A stretch of 64,000 bases of DNA from Leptolyngbya sp. FACHB-8. Its GTDB lineage: Bacteria > Cyanobacteriota > Cyanobacteriia > Elainellales > Elainellaceae. Location of the stretch: assembly GCF_014695575.1 (NCBI RefSeq), contig NZ_JACJOO010000067.1, positions 1 to 64,000 of the forward strand. Reading direction: 5' to 3'. The translations under genes were made by a program, and so were the position numbers. The notes under the pieces are model-generated. The model was not told the DNA's origin, did not search any database, and saw only the letters and a list, made by a program, of their open reading frames with translations. Positions 16,818 through 26,509 of the stretch are shown in pieces. How positions within the stretch are numbered: position 1 is the first letter of the stretch; every line of letters starts with the position of its first letter.

Positions 16818-18062
16818 ATGGACGCAATGGCAGACCCCCAAACCGACCCGATGCAGTGGGTTAATGCGCTATCAACGCAGCCTTCCTTAGAGGCGGCAGT
16901 GAATGAAGTCGTTGAGCAAGCCCTAAGCCAACTCCAGGCTCCGGCGGATCTGGCCATGGTGTTCATCTCCTCTGCCTTTGCCAGCGAGTATTCCCGGTTG
17001 ATGCCGTTACTAAAGGCAAAGCTGTCAGTTTCCGTGCTTATAGGTTGTAGTGGTGGCGGCACTATCGGCGTTGAGGTTAGCGGCCAAGTCCGCGAAATAG
17101 AGGATGCTCCTGCCCTGAGTTTGACCCTAGCCCGCTTACCTGGAGTGAACCTTCACCCCTTCCACATTGACAGCGATGACCTCCCTGATTTGGATGGTCC
17201 GCCTCAGCGGTGGGCAGAGTTAATCGGCGTCCCCCCCGAAGAAAATCCCAGCTTCATTCTGCTCTCAGATGCGATGTCATCGGGCATCAATGATCTACTG
17301 CAAGGAATGGATTTTGCTTACCCAGGTGCCGTGAAGGTTGGTGGCATGTCTACGGGACCATCCCTCTTTGGCACCGGGCTCTTCTGCAACTTTGAGCTGT
17401 ACCGTGAAGGAACCGTAGGGTTAGCGCTGAGCGGGCGGGTCGTGCTGGAGGCAATCGTGGCCCAAGGATGCCGCCCCATTGGCAAGCCCTTCCGAGTCGT
17501 AGAAGGCGAGCGCAACATTCTCATCAAACTGGAAGCCCAGGAAGCAGGAGCCAGCGTTTGTACGCCGCTGGAGGCATTACAGGAGCTCTATCAAGACCTG
17601 GATGCTGCGGATCAAGAACTGGCCCAGCATTCGCTGTTCGTCGGAGTGGCCCAGTCTGAATTCAAGCAGAATTTGGAACCAGGGGATTTTCTAATCCGGA
17701 ATATGCTGGGCGTAGATCCCCGTATTGGAGCCATTGCCATTGGCGATCGCGTCCGCCCAGGCCAACGTATTCAGTTCCATCTGCGCGACTCACAAGCCTC
17801 TGCCGATGACCTGGAGGCTTTGCTGGAGCGTTATCAGAAAGAACATCACGGCGTTCAACCTGTTGGGGCGTTACTCTTTGCCTGTGCTGGCCGGGGAGAG
17901 GGGTTGTACGACCAGCCCAACTTCGACTCGGGTTTGTTTCGTCAGTATATTAACCGCATTCCCCTCAGCGGCTTTTTCTGTGGTGGCGAAATTGGCCCTG
18001 TGGGAGGTTCCACTTTCTTGCATGGCTATACCTCCGTCTTTGGAATTTGCCGCGAACCATGA
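16818..18062 (+). CDS. FIST N/C domain sensor protein
   Basis: This is a 414-residue protein starting at ATG 16818 (MDAMADPQ; ATG at 16827 is possible). The open frame upstream to 16569 looks non-coding. FIST_N runs from about residue 25 to 220 (FISSAFASEYSRL, LIGCSGGGTIGVE, GGMSTGPSLFG) and FIST_C from about 225 to 400, ending in the family motif FFCGGEIGPVGGSTFLHGYT. FIST domains are proposed small-ligand or amino-acid sensing modules, usually tied to signalling. Here it is translationally coupled to a peptidoglycan peptidase gene, which may point to a cell-wall fragment or D-amino-acid signal (inference). Confidence 0.92.
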   Translation: MDAMADPQTDPMQWVNALSTQPSLEAAVNEVVEQALSQLQAPADLAMVFISSAFASEYSRLMPLLKAKLSVSVLIGCSGGGTIGVEVSGQVREIEDAPALSLTLARLPGVNLHPFHIDSDDLPDLDGPPQRWAELIGVPPEENPSFILLSDAMSSGINDLLQGMDFAYPGAVKVGGMSTGPSLFGTGLFCNFELYREGTVGLALSGRVVLEAIVAQGCRPIGKPFRVVEGERNILIKLEAQEAGASVCTPLEALQELYQDLDAADQELAQHSLFVGVAQSEFKQNLEPGDFLIRNMLGVDPRIGAIAIGDRVRPGQRIQFHLRDSQASADDLEALLERYQKEHHGVQPVGALLFACAGRGEGLYDQPNFDSGLFRQYINRIPLSGFFCGGEIGPVGGSTFLHGYTSVFGICREP

Positions 18063-19537
18063 CCGAAAGAAAACGTTGGCGGTCCCTGGCTCTGGCTCTG
18101 GCATTGGTTGGAGCGGGAGGATGGCGATCGCCCCTTCTGGCATCCATCTGCCCGGCTGACCTTCCCCAGGCAATTGAGACTATCCTCCAACAACAATCCA
18201 TCAGCCGCCGTGCCCGTTGGGGTATTCAGGTCAGTCCCATAACCGGAGGTGAGCCCCTCTACACGCGAGATGCCCAACAGTTTTTTATTCCTGCCTCAAA
18301 TATAAAGCTGTTAACCACAGCAGCGGCTCTGACAGAATTAGGGCCTGACTACCAAATTCGCACGTCGGTTTATCAGTTGCCATCCGCAGCCGGGGAAACC
18401 GTGCTGCGAGTCGTAGGGCGAGGCGATCCAACGTTTACAGCAGAATCGCTACAAAATTTAGCACAGCAAATTTATAACCAGGGCGTTCGCCGTATAGATC
18501 GGCTAGAAGTCGATGATTCCTACTTCACAGGCGACCCCATCAACCCGAACTGGGAGTGGGAAGACTTACAGGCAGGCTATGGAGCTCCGGTTAGCAGCTT
18601 GATGCTAGATGGCAATGCGATCGCCCTTCAACTAACCCCCCAATCCTCTGGCCAGCCTTTGCATGTAGCCTTTAATAACCCCGTCGATGCTGGCAACTGG
18701 CAAATTATTAACCTCAGCCGCACGCTGCCCGCCGGAAGCAACGAAGAGGAATTCACCCAAGTTCAGCAGGATGGACAGCGACGGGTACTCCGGATTGAGG
18801 GGCAACTGCAAGCAGGTAGCGAGGCTGTGGAGGAGGCGATCGCTACCCCAGATCCAAATGGGCGTTTTCTACGCCATTTTCAGTCAGCCTTAAGGGCTGT
18901 GGGAATAACGGTCGAGCGAGGGACAACGCCAAATACAGCCACCTTTCCCCCCCTCCCCAGCTCGGCATCAGAGATTGCCTTTACGCTCTCCCCGCCCCTC
19001 TCCTACCTGATAACCCAGGCCAATACCGAAAGTGAAAACCTCTATGCGGAAACCTTGCTGCGCCAGATTGGAGTTCGCCACACCTTATCGCAACCCTCGA
19101 CGCTAGTAGCCGGCTTAGAAGGGGTTGAAGCTATTTTGGCTCCTCTAGGTGTTGATCCAGATAGCATTGACCAGACGGACGGTTCTGGGTTAGCTCGCCG
19201 TAACTTAGCGACACCCGAGGCCTTTGTACAAACTCTCCAGGCTATGCACCGTGGTCCTGCGGCTCAGATGTATCAGAACTCTCTGTCTGTCGCTGGTGTC
19301 TCAGGAACCCTCCAAAACCGCTTTCAAGGAACTCCTGTGGAAGGCCATTTATGGGGTAAAACAGGGGCCATTAGTGGGATTGCAGCCCTATCCGGTTACC
19401 TTGAGCCAGACCATCACCCCCCTCTGGCCTTCAGTATCTTAGTCAATCATTTTGACCAGCCTGTGCGAACAATCCGTCCCACAATCGATCAAATTGTAGT
19501 GTTATTAGCAGACCTCTCTTCTTGCTCCAGCAATTAA
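18059..19537 (+). CDS. dacB: D-alanyl-D-alanine carboxypeptidase/endopeptidase, PBP4 (class C)
   Basis: This 492-residue periplasmic penicillin-binding protein trims peptidoglycan stem peptides and cross-links. The active-site motifs are SxxK (S80-N-I-K83 in IPASNIK), SxN (SEN in TESENLYAE) and KTG (GKTGAISG). A signal peptide covers about residues 1-29. The PBP4-specific insertion lies between the first two motifs. I chose the ATG at 18059 because it overlaps the stop of the FIST gene as ATGA, a classic translational-coupling arrangement; an in-frame ATG at 18047 is less attractive. Confidence 0.95.
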   Translation: MTERKRWRSLALALALVGAGGWRSPLLASICPADLPQAIETILQQQSISRRARWGIQVSPITGGEPLYTRDAQQFFIPASNIKLLTTAAALTELGPDYQIRTSVYQLPSAAGETVLRVVGRGDPTFTAESLQNLAQQIYNQGVRRIDRLEVDDSYFTGDPINPNWEWEDLQAGYGAPVSSLMLDGNAIALQLTPQSSGQPLHVAFNNPVDAGNWQIINLSRTLPAGSNEEEFTQVQQDGQRRVLRIEGQLQAGSEAVEEAIATPDPNGRFLRHFQSALRAVGITVERGTTPNTATFPPLPSSASEIAFTLSPPLSYLITQANTESENLYAETLLRQIGVRHTLSQPSTLVAGLEGVEAILAPLGVDPDSIDQTDGSGLARRNLATPEAFVQTLQAMHRGPAAQMYQNSLSVAGVSGTLQNRFQGTPVEGHLWGKTGAISGIAALSGYLEPDHHPPLAFSILVNHFDQPVRTIRPTIDQIVVLLADLSSCSSN

Positions 19538-19598
19538 CGAACTGGATAGATGAAGTGTGCATGACACATTTGTCATAACCGTATTCATGACAGCCGAA

Positions 19599-21176
19599 TC
19601 ATCTTGTTTGTACCTGATAACGAGCAATCTCATACCTTTGTATTTTTCGGGGCTTACCACTACGGATCAGACAAACCCCAAATTGCTCAATTTCACGAGG
19701 GAAATCCTCTAACCAGTCATTCTTTACAAGATAAAGATTGGGCGATTTAAGAACCCGGCGAACACAGCGAGAACAGCGAACACGACGGGTTCGAACGGGA
19801 ACTTTTTCGGGAGCTTTATCAGGACAGGGGGTACGCCCTTTCTGGTCATAAGGCGTGCAATTAAGATTGGCAGGATCTGCGCTGCACAGCACGTAAGAGG
19901 ACCAGTATTCTCCAATAAATCCCGCAGGAGCAAGATTCTCAAATGGCTGTAGACGCAACACATAGGGTGGTGCCACTTTCAGAGCCAGGACTGGAGTAGC
20001 TTGAAGAAAAATAGAAGCAATAGCCATCAGAAATAGGCCGAGTTTCATACGACGCCCATAGGCACCCGATACCTGTTCTACCAACAACAGAAATGCCATC
20101 CAGGCTGAGATGTAAACGACTGAGAAATATCGCAGACTTACATCGTTGATATAGAGCCAGTTAGATACCAGGATTAGCCCGAAGGAAAAAATAGCATTCA
20201 AGAAGAAGAGCATTGCCCAATGAGGAAAACGGCTCTCAAGCAGAAAGCTTCTTTCGGTACTCCACCAGTAGATGGCATAGCCCACCAGCAGCACAAACAA
20301 AACAGCATAAATTGAAAGGATTGGGCTATCAACTTGAAATGTTAATGTTTGAATGGCCGATGTTATAAGACGATTGAGTACCTCAAGGATTTGCGAAAAG
20401 CTGCTGAACCCTCCATAAGGAGAAGTTCCAGAGGCTTCATGCTTGGCAAATAAGATAAATGAAAAGCCTACAATAGAAGTAATGATGATATTAATTACAT
20501 CAGGTATTAGGAGGTTTCGCAGGCGATCGCGCCAGGAAATATCAGTACCCTGATTAACAGTTTTATCAACGTGCTGTACGGTAATGGCTGCCAGGATAGC
20601 CATAAACACAAAGTGCAGGTCGGATATCCAGAGTGAGGTAAATAGGCAAAGGGTTGCGCTAGAAATGAGAACCTGACGCCTCCATTGCTTCAGATGCTTC
20701 TGTTCCAGCAGGTAGTTGATAATGAAAAGAGCTATTCCTGTAAAAGCAAACTGGGGCCCATAGGGGTGGGCAGGAAAAACGAGCTCGTGAAAGTGTGGGA
20801 TTGGAAGAAACCAGGCCAGGGCAAAAATTAAGCGAGAGAAGTATGTTTTAAATAGAGTACTAAGACAGATAAAACCAGCCAGTAGAAGCCCATACTGTAC
20901 ATAGGAAATGGCTTCAACGGGCGATAAGGACGTAATCTTTAGTAGAAGATTGCTTAGAATTGGAACGGCACTCCCAAGGCGATTTTGGCCCCAATAGTAC
21001 AAATCTTCAGGGAGTTTGAGATGGTAGGCCATTAAGATATGAACGGCCATATCTGAGTTCAGATTAGGGATGCGATCAGCTGCGAATCTCCGAAATGAAA
21101 GCAGAAAAATGAGGACTATTAAGGATTTAGAAATCAGCGAACGGATTGATTTAAGAGAGTTAGACGTGGACAGCAA
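19599..21176 (-). CDS. Multi-spanning membrane protein, GT-C-like
   Basis: This 525-residue protein has about ten hydrophobic segments and then a soluble C-terminal tail (about 425-525) with several cysteines (VRCSRCVRRVL). The first extracytoplasmic loop holds an acidic motif (NLNSDMAVHI, about 38-47), as in lipid-sugar-dependent GT-C glycosyltransferases, but I cannot assign a known family. The start is probably TTG at 21176 behind AAGGAAAG. It shares its strand with a GT2 enzyme and a methyltransferase upstream, so a role in surface glycan or lipid glycosylation is likely (inference). Confidence 0.65.
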   Translation of the reverse strand: MLSTSNSLKSIRSLISKSLIVLIFLLSFRRFAADRIPNLNSDMAVHILMAYHLKLPEDLYYWGQNRLGSAVPILSNLLLKITSLSPVEAISYVQYGLLLAGFICLSTLFKTYFSRLIFALAWFLPIPHFHELVFPAHPYGPQFAFTGIALFIINYLLEQKHLKQWRRQVLISSATLCLFTSLWISDLHFVFMAILAAITVQHVDKTVNQGTDISWRDRLRNLLIPDVINIIITSIVGFSFILFAKHEASGTSPYGGFSSFSQILEVLNRLITSAIQTLTFQVDSPILSIYAVLFVLLVGYAIYWWSTERSFLLESRFPHWAMLFFLNAIFSFGLILVSNWLYINDVSLRYFSVVYISAWMAFLLLVEQVSGAYGRRMKLGLFLMAIASIFLQATPVLALKVAPPYVLRLQPFENLAPAGFIGEYWSSYVLCSADPANLNCTPYDQKGRTPCPDKAPEKVPVRTRRVRCSRCVRRVLKSPNLYLVKNDWLEDFPREIEQFGVCLIRSGKPRKIQRYEIARYQVQTR

Positions 21177-21319
21177 ACCTATCTTTCCTTACTAAAGAGA
21201 ATTTAAGTTTCCAAGCGTAAATCTATAAAGCTGATCCATTGCCTCCAGCTATTAGCAAAACCTGGTGAGTTTATACCCTATGGATGTGATAAATAGGAGC
21301 TTCGGCACTCATCTATTTT

Positions 21320-22009
21320 CTAAGGGAACAGGTTATATCTAAGAATGCAGTAGATAGCTCGAACGCCGTCCTTCCAACCAATCTTTTTCCCTTCTTTATA
21401 GGTACGACCATAATAGGAAATACCCACCTCATAGATACGACAGTCGAGCTTAGAAACCTTGGCCGTAATTTCAGGCTCGAAACCAAATCGATTTTCCCGA
21501 ATTTGAATGGATTGAATAATTTCCCGACGGAAAGCTTTGTAACAAGTTTCCATATCCGTCAGGTTAATATTGGTCATCATGTTGGAGAGAGTAGTCAAGA
21601 ACTGGTTACCAACCATGTGCCAATAGTAAACAACCCGGTGAGGATGGCTACCAATGAACCGAGAGCCAAATACCACATCTGCCCGATCTGCCAGAATGGG
21701 TGCAATCATAAGCGGATACTCTTGAGGGTCGTACTCTAAATCCGCATCTTGAACAATAACAATATCACCCGTGGCTTCTGCAAAACCTGTACGTAGCGCC
21801 GCTCCTTTTCCTTTGTTTCGAGGATGGTATATAACCTTGTCTACGTATGGCTCGATTGTCGAGCGCAATAGATTTTGAGTGCCATCTGTTGAACAATCAT
21901 CAACAATAATGATTTCTTTGTCTTTGACAGGTGATTCTTTAACGGCAGCCACGACTTTTCCAATCGTACCTAACTCGTTGTAGCAGGGAATAACAATCGA
22001 TAATTTCAT
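21320..22009 (-). CDS. GT2 glycosyltransferase, polyprenyl/dolichyl-phosphate mannosyltransferase-like
   Basis: This 229-residue enzyme starts at the ATG at 22009 ([12 protein letters not shown]); the 30 residues upstream are not conserved. The GT-A fold motifs are [24 protein letters not shown] and the metal-binding DADLEYDP. The length and motifs match DPM1-type enzymes that transfer a sugar from a nucleotide donor to a polyprenyl phosphate at the inner membrane face. The product may feed the GT-C-like protein encoded next to it. Confidence 0.9.
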   Translation of the reverse strand: MKLSIVIPCYNELGTIGKVVAAVKESPVKDKEIIIVDDCSTDGTQNLLRSTIEPYVDKVIYHPRNKGKGAALRTGFAEATGDIVIVQDADLEYDPQEYPLMIAPILADRADVVFGSRFIGSHPHRVVYYWHMVGNQFLTTLSNMMTNINLTDMETCYKAFRREIIQSIQIRENRFGFEPEITAKVSKLDCRIYEVGISYYGRTYKEGKKIGWKDGVRAIYCILRYNLFP

Positions 22010-22230
22010 AGACAAAGCCGAACATTGGATGAGAACAACAATAACTGACAGAGTGGTTACTCGTGGTACCGGGACATAGGACTGAATAGTTATTGCCATA
22101 TCCCTGTCTAGAGAAGCTGACAGAATAAACTATTATTTACCGAATGCTGGCAGCCCGCATAAATTTCGATGGCAATTGTACATCTGATCGTTAGGTGCTT
22201 GACACTCCACCTGCCATATCTAGAAGAGTT

Positions 22231-22950
22231 TTAAATGTGCTTTACGCTGTTAGCATCTACAGCATAGAAGACAATGTTGGAAACGAGACCTAATAACCGA
22301 TGTGGCCGCATATAAACCTGCATCGTTGGAGGGCACATCTGTTGCAGTTCCTGAGCAGTCAGCAGATTTAAGTTTTCCTCTCTAGCCCAGAAGTCATGGC
22401 CTAGCAAACGAAGAATTCGGCGAAACCATGTGGCAGGTAACCAGTGTATTAGTGGAAGAATGGTGTGAAACTCTACAGGATACCAGCGGTTAGGTGTGGT
22501 GATAAAGCAGCGCTTACCTACTCGGCAGAGTTCGTTAACAAAAGCTTGTTGGCGCTGGCGATCGCCTACATGCTCAATCACTGCAGAGCTCACTACAAGA
22601 TCAAAGCTCTTGTCAGGAAACGGCAGATTAAGCCCATCGGCTTGAACGTAGGTTAAGCCAGGAAATTCTTTTTCTAAAAACTTGGCATCTTCCATACCAA
22701 CAGCCGTGATGCTTTGGGGGTAAGGATAATACCTTTCAAAAAAGTTGCAATCTTCTCGTCGATCAGACGTAACACCCACATCGAGAACTTGCATGGTCGG
22801 GGTCGGTTGAACCAACTGCATCAGAGTGTTCAACATCTCCAGCCGGACTTTCAAAGAAATTTTGCTGACTATACCACCCACATTAGGTTGTACATAGTCA
22901 CTTTGCCCTTCAGAAGATGAATATAAAGACAGGCTAGTTTTGCTGTTCAT
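22231..22950 (-). CDS. Class I SAM-dependent methyltransferase
   Basis: This 239-residue protein has methyltransferase motif I at VLDVGVTSD (about 55-63), acidic motif II near AVGMED, and motif III SFDLVVSSAVIEHV (about 112-125). The C-terminal part (CPPTMQVYMRPHRLLG) resembles small methyltransferases found in cell-surface glycan clusters. The acceptor is unknown. It is on the same strand as the two glycosylation genes to the left. Confidence 0.85.
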   Translation of the reverse strand: MNSKTSLSLYSSSEGQSDYVQPNVGGIVSKISLKVRLEMLNTLMQLVQPTPTMQVLDVGVTSDRREDCNFFERYYPYPQSITAVGMEDAKFLEKEFPGLTYVQADGLNLPFPDKSFDLVVSSAVIEHVGDRQRQQAFVNELCRVGKRCFITTPNRWYPVEFHTILPLIHWLPATWFRRILRLLGHDFWAREENLNLLTAQELQQMCPPTMQVYMRPHRLLGLVSNIVFYAVDANSVKHI

Positions 22951-23456
22951 AGGCTTCGGCGCGTTTCACTCGACACGACAGATAGGAACGGAAATAGGAA
23001 TCTAGTGCGAAGTCAATGACGATCAGCAGGGCTGCAAAACAATCTCTTTGAACTAGGAAGGGGGCATCAGGTTAGCCCAAGTATTCTGTATTGGCGTTTC
23101 TAGGCATACCTTTAGCACCTGGCTACCGGACTAGAAGCAATTTCTTACACGAGAAAAGAATAAGCACCTGATTGATTTCTGGCAGAAAGATCCGTCATCA
23201 AAGTTTCAAGCATGAGTGATTTAATCCTGCAAATTTGACGCATCAACTGCAATGTCTTATACAAGAGCATTGCTTAAAGCAAAATCCTCATAACCAAGCC
23301 AGATCTACATTTATTTCTGCTGCCACACAGAACCATGGGGAGCAAAAATTGAAGTGATTATACTATGAGGAATAACTTAGCGGTCATAATAATCGACCTA
23401 TGTTGGAAGTATCACAGGTCATAATCTCCATCAGGCACTTCTGATACGCTCAGGAC
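22951..23456. other. Intergenic, nothing recognised
   Basis: AT-rich gap upstream of the methyltransferase gene. I see no RNA gene, operator or coding frame. Confidence 0.35.
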
Positions 23457-23511
23457 TAGAGCCTTTTTGTTGTGTGTTGTGCGAAGCACAACACACAACA
23501 AAAAGGCTCTA
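23457..23511. repeat. Hairpin repeat, TTGTTGTGT family, copy 3
   Basis: Perfect 26-bp stem (23457-23482 with 23486-23511) closed by a GAA loop, core TTGTGC-GAA-GCACAA and outer arm TTTTTGTTGTGT. The inner GCGAAGC heptamer is known to form an exceptionally stable DNA mini-hairpin. Confidence 0.88.
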
Positions 23512-23512
23512 A

Positions 23513-23557
23513 ATAGGAGAAGAGGTTGAGTGCGACGCACCCAACCTCTTCTCCTAT
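23513..23557. repeat. Second hairpin of a back-to-back pair
   Basis: A 21-bp stem (23513-23533 with 23537-23557) with one mismatch and loop GAC, core GAGTGC-GAC-GCACCC. It starts 2 nt after the preceding hairpin. The pair lies just downstream of the GT2 gene on the minus strand and may terminate it. Confidence 0.75.
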
Positions 23558-23604
23558 CTCTACAAAAATAACTAAGGTCAATCTCTACTAAAAGTAGCCG
23601 TTTT

Positions 23605-24630
23605 TCAACGGTCTTGCTCAACGACTTCACGCACCCGGTAAATGGGCCGCCCCTGGGATTCATGATAAGTGCGCATAGCAACCTCGGCCAGCAGGCCCAA
23701 ACTGAACAGCTGTACCCCTGTTAGGAAAAGTACTACCGCCAGAATGAGGAGGGGGCGATCGCCAATACTTTGCCCCAATACCAGCTTCAAGAAGGTGAGA
23801 TAGCTACCCAGCAGAATTCCCAACGCTAGCGACGCCAACCCAAAGCCACCAAACACATGCATGGGTCGGGTAAGGAACTTTTTCATAAAGGCGATGGTGA
23901 ACAGATCCATCAACACCCGAAAGGTACGCCCCAGCCCATATTTGCTTTGACCAAATTGACGGGCGTGATGCTTCACAGGCACTTCCGTAATTCGTGCCCC
24001 TTCAATGAAAGCCAGGGCCGGCAGGAAACGGTGCAGTTCACCGTACAGATTCATATCCATGACCAACTCAGAACGGTATGCCTTGAGGGAGCAACCGTAG
24101 TCATGTAGCTTTACCCCGGTGACCCAACCGATTAAGCCATTGGCCAACTTTGATGGTAGGAGGCGAGTTAGAGCAGCGTCCTGCCGATTCTTACGCCAAC
24201 CGCTCACCAGGTCATACCCCTCCTCCAACTTCTCAACCAGCATAGGAATGTCAGAGGGGTCGTTCTGCAGGTCACCATCCAGAGTAACAATTACATCTCC
24301 CCGGGCATGGTTGAAACCTGCAGCCATCGCAGCGGTCTGGCCATAGTTCCGGCGCAACAGCACACCTCGCAGGTCGCTTCGGCTCAGGGCCAGCTCCCGC
24401 AGCAGTGCCGTAGTACCGTCTCGGGAGCCATCGTCTACACAGATAATTTCATAGTCGAAGTCGGTGGGTTGGACGGCTGTGGCGATCGCCTCCACTAATC
24501 GGGGCAAGCTTTCCACCTCGTTGTAAACGGGTACCACCACCGACAGCCTTAGCGGGCGAGTTGCTTCATCAAGGGACGGTTGGGGTTGACCTTTAGGGAT
24601 GAGAGAAGTATCCATAGCACGGCGACTCAT
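23605..24630 (-). CDS. GT2 glycosyltransferase with C-terminal membrane anchors (GtrB/ArnC-like)
   Basis: This 341-residue enzyme has GT-A motifs LSVVVPVYNEVESL, IICVDDGSRDGT and the metal site TLDGDLQNDP. These are followed by a membrane-associated region and two transmembrane helices near the C-terminus (about 262-285 and 295-320). This is the layout of enzymes that load a sugar onto undecaprenyl phosphate (GtrB, ArnC, DPM-type). Separated from the other glycan genes by 650 bp that hold two hairpin repeats. The sugar is unknown. Confidence 0.9.
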   Translation of the reverse strand: MSRRAMDTSLIPKGQPQPSLDEATRPLRLSVVVPVYNEVESLPRLVEAIATAVQPTDFDYEIICVDDGSRDGTTALLRELALSRSDLRGVLLRRNYGQTAAMAAGFNHARGDVIVTLDGDLQNDPSDIPMLVEKLEEGYDLVSGWRKNRQDAALTRLLPSKLANGLIGWVTGVKLHDYGCSLKAYRSELVMDMNLYGELHRFLPALAFIEGARITEVPVKHHARQFGQSKYGLGRTFRVLMDLFTIAFMKKFLTRPMHVFGGFGLASLALGILLGSYLTFLKLVLGQSIGDRPLLILAVVLFLTGVQLFSLGLLAEVAMRTYHESQGRPIYRVREVVEQDR

Positions 24631-25294
24631 GAGCTAACCACCATTAAACCGGAGAAGCGGTTTCGATGGATGAGTCAGTTAGCCAGATTTTGTCAGGGCA
24701 GAAGGTGGGGGCTTTGCTTTCATCTTTTGCCCTAACAGAAAATGTAGAACAGTCTGTCATAACTTTAAGTTGCCAATATGGTCAGCAAAGATACGGAGCC
24801 TTTTCAAGAGCTAGGATGTAAACCTTTCTATATTTCATGGGGCGAGTTTGAATTTTATTCAGTCCAGATCAAATTTGCTTAACGCAGCTTTCATATTTTG
24901 GGGAAGGCCTACCCAATCTATTTCCATTTTATTTGGCTAACTTATGTAAACAGAATTCATTTAATTATTACAAGAAGTCATTCTCTCAAGGCCGATCAAA
25001 TCTCTAATACATCGGCAAAAGCTACCAGCAAAGGACTTTCATAGATTTAGGCATAAGTTAGCGTTAGTTTGCTGGCCTCTAAGATTTGCTCAAAGCTACT
25101 TCTTCAGATAGCTTTATAACTCGCAAACTAAATCAATTTGTTAGTAATTTATTTTATTTTTCTTCAGAATAAAGCCGAAACACAACGCTCAGAAAAATCC
25201 GTGGATATTCCCTACAGCTATCTTGGTGCAGCTGACTAGGATGAGCTTAAATCAATTCAATGCAATCCAATCTATCCGCTCTACAGGAGTCATC
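24631..25294. other. AT-rich promoter region of the protoglobin gene
   Basis: Divergent upstream region between the GT2 gene and the protoglobin gene. Poly-A/T tracts occur around 24955-24975 and 25135-25165. I could not assign a specific operator or promoter box. Confidence 0.35.
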
Positions 25295-25849
25295 ATGGTT
25301 TTAGATCCTCACACTTTCATGGCAAAGATGGAAGCTCGAATGGACTTTTCTACCGCTGATAAAGAGCTTCTATTAAGTAATGCAAATTGGGGATTAGAAA
25401 TTGCCTCTGACATGTCCGATCACTTCTACAGCTATATGGGACGTGACCCGGAAATGGGCGTCATCCTCAACGCCTCTGAAGGTCGGGTTCATCGGCTGAA
25501 AGAAACCTTCGTTCTGTGGTTTCACGAAATGTTTACCGGCATGGATAATTGGGGAGACGAGTACGCCGATCGCCGCTGGAAAATCGGTCTAGTTCACGTC
25601 AAGATTGGCATTGGTCCTCAGCACGTCGTTCCAGCCATGGCAACGGTTGTTCATGAGGCTGGTAAGCGAGCGATCGCTGATGGTAAATCTGAAAATTTAC
25701 GCGATGCCCTGGGTAAGATCTGCATGATCGACCTGGCATTTATTGAACAGGCTTACATTGAAGTTTCTTCAACGGCTGTGTTGAAAGAAACAGGCTGGAC
25801 TGAGGGCCTATTCCGGCGCTTAATTACAACAGGTGCTGGAGCAATGTAA
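25295..25849 (+). CDS. Stand-alone protoglobin (globin-coupled-sensor-type haem domain)
   Basis: This 184-residue haem protein begins at the ATG at 25295 behind ACAGGAGT; the 24 codons upstream are discarded. It is a single globin domain of the protoglobin/HemAT class: a long N-terminal helix, then RRWKIGLVHVKIGIGP, where H101 is the expected proximal haem ligand in the family's IGxVHxxIG motif. No kinase, GGDEF or methyl-accepting domain follows, so any O2, NO or CO signal must be passed by protein contact. It is the first gene of a same-strand cluster with Roadblock, GTPase, DUF4388 and hemerythrin genes. Confidence 0.9.
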   Translation: MVLDPHTFMAKMEARMDFSTADKELLLSNANWGLEIASDMSDHFYSYMGRDPEMGVILNASEGRVHRLKETFVLWFHEMFTGMDNWGDEYADRRWKIGLVHVKIGIGPQHVVPAMATVVHEAGKRAIADGKSENLRDALGKICMIDLAFIEQAYIEVSSTAVLKETGWTEGLFRRLITTGAGAM

Positions 25850-25888
25850 GAGCACCAGGCTCATCCTTGAAAATCTCTTTTAGAGGAT

Positions 25889-25954
25889 GTTTGAAACGTT
25901 TTAATGAGGGTTTTATTTTCCGTACACAGCATACGAAAAATGAACGTTTCAAAC
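25889..25954. repeat. Hairpin between protoglobin and Roadblock genes
   Basis: Arms GTTTGAAACGTT (25889-25900) and AACGTTTCAAAC (25943-25954), a perfect 12-bp stem around a 42-nt interior. It may attenuate transcription from the protoglobin gene into the next gene. Confidence 0.55.
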
Positions 25955-26064
25955 ACCCTACCAGGCTTATGATCCAACACTATCTATTTCGTTAATTTTC
26001 CAGAAGTTGTTGACCCTCTATTTCTCCTGACTTCCGTTCACTCCCACTAACAAAGGAAATCACA

Positions 26065-26436
26065 ATGGCTATTAGCACCGAAAAGTTGAATATGGTTTTG
26101 CAGCAGTTCGTCACAGCTACCAGTGACGTTCAAGGGGCAGCCCTGGTAACCCCCGATGGTCTGCCTTTGGCTACGAGCCTACCCGCAGGTATGGATGAAG
26201 AACGGGTTTCAGCGATGTCTGCCGCTATGTTGTCCCTGGGCGAGCGGATTGGTTCAGAGTTGGCACGGGGTGGTGTTGATCGAATCTACGTAGAAGGAGA
26301 TCAGGGCTACGGCGTGCTGACCAGCTGCGGCGAAGACGCCGTATTCCTAGTGTTGGCCAGCAAAGCGGCCAAGCAGGGTGTACTGATGCTTGAGATCAAG
26401 CGCACCCTGGGGGAATTGAAGTTACTCATGATGTAA
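26065..26436 (+). CDS. Roadblock/LC7 domain protein (MglB-like)
   Basis: This 123-residue single-domain Roadblock/LC7 protein is well conserved along its length (VQGAALVTPDGLPLATSLP, AMSAAMLSLGERIGSELARG, LTSCGEDAVFLVLAS). These proteins dimerise and act as regulators or GTPase-activating partners of MglA-like small GTPases, as MglB does in cell polarity. An AAAGGA ribosome site precedes the ATG. The GTPase gene follows 73 bp downstream, the classic pairing for this family. Confidence 0.94.
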   Translation: MAISTEKLNMVLQQFVTATSDVQGAALVTPDGLPLATSLPAGMDEERVSAMSAAMLSLGERIGSELARGGVDRIYVEGDQGYGVLTSCGEDAVFLVLASKAAKQGVLMLEIKRTLGELKLLMM

Positions 26437-26450
26437 AGTTCCGATTCGCT

Positions 26451-26475
26451 GTGGCGGAGTCCCAGGCTCCGCCAC
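26451..26475 (+). terminator. Hairpin between Roadblock and GTPase genes
   Basis: Arms GTGGCGGAG and CTCCGCCAC (9 bp) around TCCCAGG with no T-run. It is a likely mRNA-processing or partial attenuation structure rather than a full stop. Confidence 0.45.
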
Positions 26476-26509
26476 CTTCTTCACCCCTATCCCTTCATCG
26501 GTCTCTTCC

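Noticed and set aside
19780-19800. GGGTTCGAAC-like stretch resembling a tRNA T-loop
   Set aside because: It lies inside the coding sequence of the 525-residue membrane protein, and no acceptor, D or anticodon arms can be formed around it.
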